Below are positions 1 to 5,430 of a stretch of 6,712 nucleotides of DNA, piece after piece. The notes under the pieces are model-generated. The model ran no database searches. It was given only the letters and a program-made list of their open reading frames with translations, and was not told where the DNA came from. The DNA lies in NCBI GenBank assembly GCA_024959975.1, contig JANXFM010000191.1, positions 1-6,712 on the forward strand, given 5' to 3'. The position numbers and the translations under genes were made by a program. Numbering within the stretch: the first letter of the stretch is position 1; every line of letters starts with the position of its first letter. This DNA comes from Flavobacteriales bacterium. GTDB lineage: Bacteria; Bacteroidota; Bacteroidia; Flavobacteriales; UBA7430.

Positions 1-59
1 ACAAATCACTAGATAAATATTTAGTGTATTTTGAAGGGAAGTATTTAAAATACAAATAA
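1..59 (+). CDS. C-terminal end of an upstream gene (partial, unrecognised)
   Basis: The frame starting at base 3 is open from the window edge to a TAA at 57-59 and encodes 18 residues, KSLDKYLVYFEGKYLKYK. The other two forward frames stop within the first 17 bases. The stop lies 12 nt before the bactofilin start, a spacing typical of an operon, and the peptide (Lys/Tyr-rich, ending in a basic tail) looks like a natural C-terminus. It is too short to identify. From memory of flavobacterial gene order, a tetratricopeptide-repeat gliding/secretion protein (PorW/SprE type) often sits here, but nothing in these 18 residues proves that. Confidence 0.5.
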   Translation, partial: KSLDKYLVYFEGKYLKYK

Positions 60-71
60 AAAAAAGTTCAA

Positions 72-494
72 ATGTTTTCAAAACCGAATCCAAACATGGC
101 ACAGACTAACGAAAAAAATTCAGGAGCTGTAAACGCTATTGGTCAGGGAAGTACGATTAAGGGTGATATTACTACTGATGGCGATTTACGTATAGATGGC
201 ACTTTAAAAGGAACTGTTAATACCAAAGGCCGTTTGGTTTTAGGCGAAACGGGGCTTATCGAAGGAGAAATTATTTGCCAGAATGCACTTATTTCCGGAA
301 CTGTAAAAGCTAAAATTCAGGTAACAGAACTTTTAAGCTTAAGAGCAAAGGCGAATCTTCATGGAGATATTATTACAAATAAACTTTCTGTAGAGCCGGG
401 AGCTAATTTTACGGGCTCTTGTAGTATGGGAGCTTCAGTAAAAAATATAACAACTACCGATACAAATGGTAAAGCCCGGGAAAAAACCGCTTAA
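72..494 (+). CDS. Bactofilin family polymer-forming cytoskeletal protein
   Basis: A 140-residue protein whose centre (about residues 22-120) is the repetitive, Gly- and hydrophobic-rich right-handed beta-helix of bactofilins. Visible turns include GSTIKGDI, GDLRIDGTLKGTV, GRLVLGETGLIEGEI, ALISGTVKAKI and ANLHGDIITNKLSVEPGA. The ends are polar and probably disordered (Asn/Lys/Thr-rich), as usual in the family, and the length is typical. Bactofilins self-assemble without nucleotide into filaments on the inner face of the membrane and scaffold cell-shape or polar proteins; the partner here is unknown. The ATG at 72 follows an A-rich leader; Met9 is an alternative start. The last 29 nt overlap the AtpZ-like gene, so translation is probably coupled. 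Confidence 0.9.
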   Translation: MFSKPNPNMAQTNEKNSGAVNAIGQGSTIKGDITTDGDLRIDGTLKGTVNTKGRLVLGETGLIEGEIICQNALISGTVKAKIQVTELLSLRAKANLHGDIITNKLSVEPGANFTGSCSMGASVKNITTTDTNGKAREKTA

Positions 495-678
495 TCAATT
501 TCTTAAATTCTCAAACCTGGCCATTCAAATGGGAATTATTATCGGTCTGGGGTCTTACTTTGGATTGAAGATTGACGAATATTTTGGTCTGCAAAATATT
601 TTTACGATTTGTTTGTCCTTGGCGGCTATATTTGGTTCTTTAATGTATGTCATTAACGAAGTAAAAAAATTACAATAA
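466..678 (+). CDS. AtpZ/AtpI-like small membrane protein of the ATP synthase cluster
   Basis: A 70-residue protein with a basic N-terminus (KPGKKPLNQFLKFSNLAIQMG) and two predicted membrane helices at about residues 19-36 and 45-63, joined by a short loop containing D37-E38 (GLKIDEYFG). This Gly-rich hairpin pattern matches the AtpZ/AtpI family (putative F0F1-ATPase accessory subunit), whose members precede atpB in many bacteria and are linked to c-ring assembly and Mg2+/Ca2+ supply. The ATG at 466 lies inside the bactofilin gene. It is preferred over Met22 because the residues between belong to the conserved family N-terminus. Its stop lies 2 nt before the next gene. The identification rests on sequence pattern plus position. 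Confidence 0.82.
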   Translation: MVKPGKKPLNQFLKFSNLAIQMGIIIGLGSYFGLKIDEYFGLQNIFTICLSLAAIFGSLMYVINEVKKLQ

Positions 679-680
679 CA

Positions 681-1049
681 TTGGGAATAATTACATTTTA
701 CCTCCGGTTTGCAATTCTGGCTCTAATTTTAGCTCTACTGCATTTTTTAGTATTGAAATCGGGACATCTGGATCTTGAGGTCAAACAGTTTTACATTATA
801 CATATTTTTAACTTTACGATGAGTGCTGCTTCGTACTTCTTTATTCTGTTTTTTCCTAAACTGAAAAATAAAACAGGATTTTCCTTTTTAGGTACAAGTG
901 TATTTAAAATGCTCCTTACCATGGTGTATTTAGGGGCCGTAATTATCAGGAATCCCAATGTCGAAAATTTCGCTTTACAATTTGTCTTTATTTATTTCAT
1001 ATATCTTTTTTATGATGCGGTGATCGCTGTAAAAAGACTCAACAACTAA
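681..1049 (+). CDS. Four-helix membrane protein upstream of atpB (DUF6168-like), TTG start
   Basis: A 122-residue, very hydrophobic protein with four predicted membrane helices at about residues 5-25, 39-59, 70-90 and 98-116, and a short basic tail (VKRLNN). It has no catalytic motif. Flavobacteriia carry an uncharacterised family at this position that I tentatively recall as DUF6168. Size, topology and location resemble AtpI of other bacteria, so a role in c-ring assembly or stability is possible, but that is inference. No ATG is available: the frame opens after a TAA at 654-656, and the first internal Met is about residue 47, inside helix 2. The TTG at 681, two bases after the AtpZ-like stop, is the best start. 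Translation is probably coupled. Confidence 0.72.
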   Translation: MGIITFYLRFAILALILALLHFLVLKSGHLDLEVKQFYIIHIFNFTMSAASYFFILFFPKLKNKTGFSFLGTSVFKMLLTMVYLGAVIIRNPNVENFALQFVFIYFIYLFYDAVIAVKRLNN

Positions 1050-1203
1050 ACTTAATATGTAGTTTTCAATACCTGTTGAAAAGTCAATTTTCCCGAACAA
1101 CTACAATGGATTTAATTACTTTAAATAATTACATTTTATTTAAAAAATAATCTCTATTTTTGCCACGAATTTTAAGTAGTCAAACTAACAGCTTAAAAAC
1201 ATT
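1050..1203 (+). promoter_or_regulatory. Promoter region for atpB, with TATTTTTG -7 element
   Basis: This 154-nt gap contains TATTTTTG at 1155-1162, an exact match to the Bacteroidota -7 consensus TAnnTTTG, followed by GCCACGAAT as is common at these promoters. The expected TTG -33 element, about 20 nt upstream, is not clear; an AT-rich stretch (ACATTTTATTT, 1131-1141) occupies that place. Transcription would start near 1167-1171, giving a leader of about 35 nt ahead of the atpB ATG. A weak 7-bp inverted repeat (TTTTCAA 1063-1069 with TTGAAAA 1076-1082) lies just after the upstream gene and could be a poor terminator. The promoter suggests atpB can be transcribed separately from the bactofilin genes. 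Confidence 0.6.
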
Positions 1204-2295
1204 ATGAAAAAGCTTCTAAGAGAAGTCATCTTTAGTATTGTAGTGCTTTTGTCTTGTGTTAATGCCAAGGCAGCTGAAAAAGAACACAACAACAACAACA
1301 ATAATGAAGAAGAATTCAATAGCGTTGAAATGATCATGCACCACATTTCTGATGCGCATGATTTTCACTTTTTTGACTATACCGATGAAGCAGGAGTAAA
1401 ACACGCTGTTTCGTTACCGCTTCCCATCATTTTATTTACTGACAATGGTCTTACCTGTTTTATGTCATGTGCATTTCACCACAATGACGACGGAACTTAT
1501 GTGGTTTCAAAAAACGGGGAGAATTTTGTGAAATACCACGAAAAAATTTATCAATTAAATGAAGGTGCTTCATCTTTGGAATTTGATGAGCATCACCACC
1601 CGTTAAATGCAGTAAAACCAATAGACATTTCCATAACCAAGAATGTTTTTTCCATGCTATTATCCGTAGTACTACTCCTAAGTCTTTTTGGAGCAGCCGG
1701 AAGATCTGCCAGAAAAAACCCGGGAGCGCCTAAAGGAATTCTTGCTTTTTTAGAACCGATTGTCGTGTTTATTAGAGAAGACATCATTATCCCTAATGTT
1801 GGCGAGAAAAAACACAAAAAATACATCCCATATTTAGTAACCGTCTTTTTCTTTATTTTCTTCAATAATTTATTAGGACTAATTCCTAGTGGAGCAAATC
1901 TAACAGGAAACATTGCCGTGACACTCGTTCTGTCTGTTTTCACTTTATTGATTACCAACTTTTCAGCAAATAAAGACTACTGGAAGCATATTTTCTTGCC
2001 TCCTGTACCAAAAGCATTGTACCCTATTATGGTGCCCATTGAGATTATTGGGATTTTAACGAAACCTTTCGCATTAATGATCCGTTTGTTTGCAAACATT
2101 ACTGCGGGTCACATTATCATATTGAGTTTAATTTCATTGATTTTTGTATTTAAATCAATTTTTATAGCCCCGGTGTCGGTTGGATTTGTGTTGTTTATGT
2201 ACACACTGGAGCTTTTAGTTGCTTTGTTGCAAGCCTATATTTTTACGTTGTTGTCAGCGTTGTTTATTGGTCAGGCAATTCAGGAACACCATTAA
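1204..2295 (+). CDS. atpB: F1Fo ATP synthase subunit a
   Basis: This 363-residue subunit a forms the half-channels that carry protons to and from the c-ring. It is about 90 residues longer than E. coli AtpB because of a Bacteroidota-type N-terminus: a signal peptide (about 1-23, cleavage after AKA; C18 in LLSC makes a lipoprotein an outside possibility), an Asn6 run at 29-34, and a His-rich exported domain to about residue 145. Membrane helices follow at about 149-166, 208-228, 236-255, 281-316 and 326-358. The essential arginine is R294 in ALMIRLFANITAGH. H303 occupies the E. coli E219 position and E336 the H245 position, with Q343 matching Q252. It starts an atpB-atpE pair with its own promoter. 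Confidence 0.97.
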   Translation: MKKLLREVIFSIVVLLSCVNAKAAEKEHNNNNNNEEEFNSVEMIMHHISDAHDFHFFDYTDEAGVKHAVSLPLPIILFTDNGLTCFMSCAFHHNDDGTYVVSKNGENFVKYHEKIYQLNEGASSLEFDEHHHPLNAVKPIDISITKNVFSMLLSVVLLLSLFGAAGRSARKNPGAPKGILAFLEPIVVFIREDIIIPNVGEKKHKKYIPYLVTVFFFIFFNNLLGLIPSGANLTGNIAVTLVLSVFTLLITNFSANKDYWKHIFLPPVPKALYPIMVPIEIIGILTKPFALMIRLFANITAGHIIILSLISLIFVFKSIFIAPVSVGFVLFMYTLELLVALLQAYIFTLLSALFIGQAIQEHH

Positions 2296-2335
2296 TTTGT
2301 AATTTCATTCATTCATTAACTAAAAAAATAAAGAA

Positions 2336-2542
2336 ATGGATTTTGGAGCTTTTGCAGCTATAGGTGCAGGACTTGCCGCGATTGGCGCAGGTATCGGTAT
2401 CGGTAACATCGGAGGATCAGCAATGGAAGCTATTGCTCGTCAGCCTGAGGCTACATCGAAAATTCAAACAAACATGATTATTGCAGCGGCCCTGATTGAG
2501 GGTGTTGCTTTATTCGCGGTTGTTGTTGCTTTGATGAAGTAA
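2336..2542 (+). CDS. atpE: F1Fo ATP synthase subunit c (proteolipid)
   Basis: A 68-residue hairpin of two membrane helices that assembles into the rotating c-ring. Helix 1 (about 5-30) carries the Gly repeat GAGIGIG at 17-23, which packs neighbouring subunits. The polar loop is RQPE at 35-38 and contacts gamma and epsilon. Helix 2 (about 46-66) carries the ion-binding carboxylate E55 in AALIEGVAL. Na+-coupled rings usually have Gln in helix 1 and Ser/Thr after the Glu; here those positions are I22 and G56-V57, so proton coupling is expected. The length is near the minimum for the family. The gene lies 40 nt after atpB and is followed at once by a strong terminator. Confidence 0.97.
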   Translation: MDFGAFAAIGAGLAAIGAGIGIGNIGGSAMEAIARQPEATSKIQTNMIIAAALIEGVALFAVVVALMK

Positions 2543-2548
2543 AATAAT

Positions 2549-2578
2549 ACCCGCACCTTCGGGTGCGGGTTTTTATTT
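2549..2578 (+). terminator. Intrinsic terminator or attenuator between atpE and atpF
   Basis: A perfect 9-bp GC-rich stem, ACCCGCACC (2549-2557) with GGTGCGGGT (2562-2570), closes on a TTCG tetraloop. A T-rich tract (TTTTTATTTATTT) follows immediately. It begins only 7 nt after the atpE stop. This is a textbook Rho-independent terminator placed inside the ATP synthase cluster. Partial termination here would raise atpBE transcript relative to atpFHAG, which fits the need for many c subunits per complex. The structure is seen directly; its efficiency is unknown. Confidence 0.9.
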
Positions 2579-2603
2579 ATTTAAAAAACTAAAAAATTCC
2601 CCA

Positions 2604-2714
2604 ATCTCTGTAGGTGCGATCAGTATTGATTGAGCAGTATTAGATATTGGGTTGGATATAGTTAAAACGAATATGATTTTTGCTACAGCCTTAATTGTTT
2701 GCATTAATTGTATG
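2604..2714 (+). pseudogene. Probable decayed second copy of atpE
   Basis: The gap between the atpE terminator and atpF is not random. In the frame of the ATG at 2673 it reads KTNMIFATALIVC, against KIQTNMIIAAALIEG in the intact subunit c. TNMI-A-ALI is preserved with synonymous codon changes (GCA/GCT, CTG/TTA), as expected for homologous coding DNA. Upstream, SVGA (2607-2618) and DIGLDIV (2643-2663) resemble the first-helix Gly repeat with Gly-to-Asp changes. A TGA stop lies in frame at 2631, the loop region with RQPE is missing, and the essential Glu is replaced by Val (GTT, 2697). I infer a tandem duplication followed by decay; the alignment was made by eye. Confidence 0.55.
2652..2682 (+). 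promoter_or_regulatory. Candidate internal promoter for atpFHAG
   Basis: TTG at 2652-2654 is followed after 20 nt by GATTTTTG at 2675-2682, a one-mismatch version of the Bacteroidota -7 element TAnnTTTG. The spacing is normal for the TTG/-7 pair. Transcription would start near 2688, about 50 nt before atpF. It lies downstream of the terminator after atpE, where a restart would be useful. However, the same bases encode part of the probable atpE remnant (ATG ATT TTT GCT), so the match may be incidental. Confidence 0.35.
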
Positions 2715-2740
2715 GATGTTGAAACATTAAAACAAAAGAA

Positions 2741-3235
2741 ATGGATTTAGTTACTCCCGGCTTTGGGTTGATATTTTGGACTTCCGTAGTCTTTATCATC
2801 TTGATGCTTTTATTGAAAAAAATGGCCTGGACTCCAATTTTGAATAATGTGGATGCCAGAAACAAGAGTATAGAAGAAGCACTGGTTGCTGCTGAAAACG
2901 CTCGTGATGAGATGTCAAATTTAAAAGCTGATAACGAACGCATCTTAAAAGAGGCTCGTGCCGAAAGAGATGAAATGTTGAAAGAAGCCAGAGACATTAA
3001 AGCAAACATTGTTTCTGACGCTAAAAACAGCGCTAAAGAAGAAGCAGATAAAATAATCGCTTCTGCAAAAGCCGTTATCGAAAACGAAAAAACGGCCGCT
3101 ATTTCAGAGTTGAAAAATTCTGTAGGTGCTTTATCTGTCGAGATTGCCGAGAAAGTGCTGAAGGCTGAATTAAAAGATTCTGACAAACAGAATGCTTACA
3201 TCGCCGAGATGCTTAAAGATGTAAAGCTTAACTAA
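2741..3235 (+). CDS. atpF: F1Fo ATP synthase subunit b
   Basis: A 164-residue peripheral-stalk subunit. A single membrane helix at about residues 9-25 is followed by the membrane-exit motif KKMAWTPIL (26-34) and the conserved arginine R40. A long, charged, Ala-rich amphipathic helix then runs from about 41 to 150, the dimeric coiled coil that holds F1 still against the rotor. The C-terminus (about 140-164) is the part that binds delta. Length is normal (E. coli 156). The ATG at 2741 sits in the context AAAGAAATGGATTT, identical over 14 nt to the atpE start. It lies 198 nt after atpE and 6 nt before atpH. The strong Ala/Lys/Glu bias creates a long antisense open frame that is not a gene. Confidence 0.96.
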   Translation: MDLVTPGFGLIFWTSVVFIILMLLLKKMAWTPILNNVDARNKSIEEALVAAENARDEMSNLKADNERILKEARAERDEMLKEARDIKANIVSDAKNSAKEEADKIIASAKAVIENEKTAAISELKNSVGALSVEIAEKVLKAELKDSDKQNAYIAEMLKDVKLN

Positions 3236-3241
3236 AACAAG

Positions 3242-3802
3242 ATGAAGGAAACCAGAGTTGCACAGCGTTATGCGAAATCTTTGATTTCTTTAGCCCAAGA
3301 GCGTCAGGTTCTTGAGCAGGTAAAAGAAGATATGCTGACGATAAAGTCGGTTTGCGAGGAAAGTCATGACTTTAGCAATATGCTGAAAAGCCCTATTGTT
3401 AAAACCGACAAGAAAAGCGCGATCCTTAACGAAATTTTCGCAAAAGAAGTTTCGGAGCTTAGTTTAGCATTTATTAATATCGTTACGGAAAAGAAACGTG
3501 AGGCTATTTTAGGTGCAATTACTGAGAACTTCATTCATCTTTACAATGAGTCTAAAAATATTGTAACGGCAAGTGTAACTACGGCTACTGCAATTACTGA
3601 AGATATAAGAACGCAAGTATTAACTCAACTGAAGTCGGTTGTAGGTGATGCAACTGTTCAGGTAGAAGAACGTGTAGATGAAAGCCTTATCGGCGGATTT
3701 GTTCTTCGTGTTGGCGACCGTGAGTTTAACTCAAGCGTTGCGAACAAGCTACAAAAGTTAAAAAGAGAATTTGTTTCCAACCCGCACATAAAAGAGGTCT
3801 AA
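3242..3802 (+). CDS. atpH: F1Fo ATP synthase subunit delta
   Basis: A 186-residue stalk protein linking the top of F1 to subunit b. The N-terminal six-helix domain begins with the family hallmark RVAQRYAKSLISLA (5-18) and runs to about residue 105. The C-terminal domain holds the conserved DESLIGGFVLRVGDREFNSS segment (from about residue 145) and the closing KLQKLKREF helix. Length matches the family (about 175-185). The start codon is 6 nt after the atpF stop, and the stop is 3 nt before atpA, so the three genes are tightly packed and probably translationally coupled. Confidence 0.96.
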   Translation: MKETRVAQRYAKSLISLAQERQVLEQVKEDMLTIKSVCEESHDFSNMLKSPIVKTDKKSAILNEIFAKEVSELSLAFINIVTEKKREAILGAITENFIHLYNESKNIVTASVTTATAITEDIRTQVLTQLKSVVGDATVQVEERVDESLIGGFVLRVGDREFNSSVANKLQKLKREFVSNPHIKEV

Positions 3803-3805
3803 ATT

Positions 3806-5383
3806 ATGGCAAGTGTTAAACCAGCTGAAGTATCAGCAATATTAAGAGAGCAACTTTCAGGCCTTAAAACTGAGGCAGAGATTGCTGAAGTAGGTACCGT
3901 TCTTCAGGTAGGAGATGGTATTGCGCGTGTATACGGACTTAGCAATGTAAGTTCCGGAGAATTAATTGAATTCCCATCCGGCTTACAAGGTATCGTATTG
4001 AACCTCGAAGAGGACAATGTTGGTGCTGTATTATTAGGGTCATCTAAAGGCATTAAAGAAGGAGATACCGTTAAGCGTACATCTCGCATTGCCTCTATCA
4101 ATGTAGGTGACGGGATGTTAGGTCGTGTTGTGGATACTTTAGGTACCCCAATCGATGGTAAAGGTCCTATTTCGGGAACAACTTACGAGATGCCTCTTGA
4201 AAGAACTGCTCCGGGTGTAATTTACCGTCAACCGGTAAATGAGCCATTACAAACAGGTATTAAAGCCGTAGATGCCATGATCCCTATTGGGCGTGGACAA
4301 CGTGAGTTGATCATTGGTGACCGTCAGACAGGTAAAACTTCTGTGGCCATCGATACCATCATCAACCAAAAAGAATTCTACGAGGCCGGCGAGCCTGTTT
4401 ACTGTATTTATGTTGCCATTGGACAAAAAGGTTCTACGGTAGCAAACATCGTTAAAACATTAGAAGAAGCCGGTGCAATGGCCTATACGGTTATTGTTGC
4501 TGCAAACGCTTCTGACCCTGCTCCAATGCAGTTCTATGCTCCGTTTGCGGGTGCTGCCATTGGTGAATTCTTCCGCGACACCGGTCGTCATGCATTAATT
4601 GTATATGATGATCTCTCTAAACAAGCAGTTGCATACCGTGAAGTATCGCTTCTATTAAGACGCCCTCCGGGACGTGAAGCATACCCGGGTGATGTATTCT
4701 TCTTACACTCAAGATTATTAGAACGTGCTGCGAAAATCAATGCTTCTGATGCTATTGCTCAGGGCATGAATGACCTTCCGGAATCCATTAAGGGTATCGT
4801 TAAAGGTGGTGGTTCATTAACTGCTCTGCCAATTATCGAAACTCAGGCCGGTGACGTTTCTGCATACATTCCAACAAACGTAATTTCGATTACTGATGGT
4901 CAGATCTTCTTAGAAGCTGATTTATTCAACTCTGGTGTTCGTCCTGCTATTAACGTAGGTATTTCTGTATCGCGTGTTGGTGGTAATGCACAGATTAAAT
5001 CGATGAAGAAAGTTGCAGGTACGCTAAAACTTGACCAGGCACAGTTCCGTGAACTGGAAGCATTTGCCAAGTTCGGTTCCGACCTTGATGATGCCACTTT
5101 ACTGGTAATTAACAAAGGTAAGCGTAACGTAGAGATGTTAAAGCAAGGCTTAAACTCTCCACTTCCGGTGGAAGAACAAGTTGCCATCATTTACTGTGGT
5201 ACTAAAAACCTGATGTCTAAAGTACCTGTAGGGAAAGTAAAAGAATTTGAAGTTGAACTCTTGTCTTTCATGAGAAATAAATACGCTGCTGAATTGGCGT
5301 CTTTAAAAGCAGGTAAATTGACTAATGAAGCAACAGCCGCTATCGAAAGTGCAGCAGCTGAAATTTCATCTAAATACGAATAA
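3806..5383 (+). CDS. atpA: F1Fo ATP synthase subunit alpha
   Basis: A 525-residue non-catalytic nucleotide-binding subunit of the F1 hexamer. It has an N-terminal beta-barrel (about 25-95), a RecA-like core with Walker A GDRQTGKTS (171-179, K177) and Walker B LIVYDD (264-269), and a C-terminal helical bundle (about 390-525). R390 in SVSRVGG corresponds to the arginine finger (E. coli R376) that reaches into the beta catalytic site. PPGREAYPGDVF and SLTALPIIETQAGDVSAYIPTNV are near-invariant family blocks. Relative to E. coli there is an insertion of about seven residues near QGMNDLPESIKG, just before SLTALP. Its partner beta is not encoded in this window. The ATG at 3806 lies 3 nt after atpH. 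Confidence 0.98.
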   Translation: MASVKPAEVSAILREQLSGLKTEAEIAEVGTVLQVGDGIARVYGLSNVSSGELIEFPSGLQGIVLNLEEDNVGAVLLGSSKGIKEGDTVKRTSRIASINVGDGMLGRVVDTLGTPIDGKGPISGTTYEMPLERTAPGVIYRQPVNEPLQTGIKAVDAMIPIGRGQRELIIGDRQTGKTSVAIDTIINQKEFYEAGEPVYCIYVAIGQKGSTVANIVKTLEEAGAMAYTVIVAANASDPAPMQFYAPFAGAAIGEFFRDTGRHALIVYDDLSKQAVAYREVSLLLRRPPGREAYPGDVFFLHSRLLERAAKINASDAIAQGMNDLPESIKGIVKGGGSLTALPIIETQAGDVSAYIPTNVISITDGQIFLEADLFNSGVRPAINVGISVSRVGGNAQIKSMKKVAGTLKLDQAQFRELEAFAKFGSDLDDATLLVINKGKRNVEMLKQGLNSPLPVEEQVAIIYCGTKNLMSKVPVGKVKEFEVELLSFMRNKYAAELASLKAGKLTNEATAAIESAAAEISSKYE

Positions 5384-5393
5384 GACTGAACTG

Positions 5394-5413
5394 GTGAAGG
5401 CTTCGGCCTTCAC
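5394..5413 (+). promoter_or_regulatory. UUCG-capped hairpin between atpA and atpG
   Basis: A perfect 8-bp stem, GTGAAGGC (5394-5401) with GCCTTCAC (5406-5413), closes on a TTCG tetraloop in the 47-nt gap between the atpA stop and the atpG start. Only three T residues follow, so it is a poor intrinsic terminator. It is more likely a transcript-stability or processing element, or a weak attenuator. It ends 17 nt before the atpG ATG, so it could also affect ribosome loading. The structure is seen; the role is inference. Confidence 0.6.
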
Positions 5414-5430
5414 TTTCAATAGATTTTCAA

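Noticed and set aside
24..37. Possible -7 promoter element TGTATTTTG before the bactofilin
   Set aside because: It is one base short of TAnnTTTG, lies inside the upstream coding frame, and has no clear -33 element, so co-transcription with the upstream gene is simpler.
41..53. Inverted repeat GTATTTAAAATAC before the bactofilin
   Set aside because: A short AT-only stem (6 bp) inside the end of the upstream frame; too weak for a terminator and common by chance in AT-rich DNA.
1593..1958. Minus-strand open frame within atpB (121 codons)
   Set aside because: It lies wholly inside a clear atpB, and its translation shows no recognisable domain.
2600..2651. Inverted CCCAAT/ATTGGG and a direct CAGTATT repeat in the atpE-atpF gap
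   Set aside because: The arms are only 6 nt around a 40-nt loop and the direct repeats are imperfect; the decayed atpE explanation accounts for the region better than a riboswitch or operator.
2691..2711. Direct repeat TTAATTGT spaced 13 nt before atpF
   Set aside because: AT-rich 8-mers recur easily by chance, and no known operator matches; kept only as a note.
2704..3186. Long open frame on the minus strand across atpF (160 codons)
   Set aside because: It is a mirror of the Ala/Lys/Glu-rich codon bias of atpF; the product is Ser/Phe/Ala-rich low complexity without a domain, and atpF is unambiguous.
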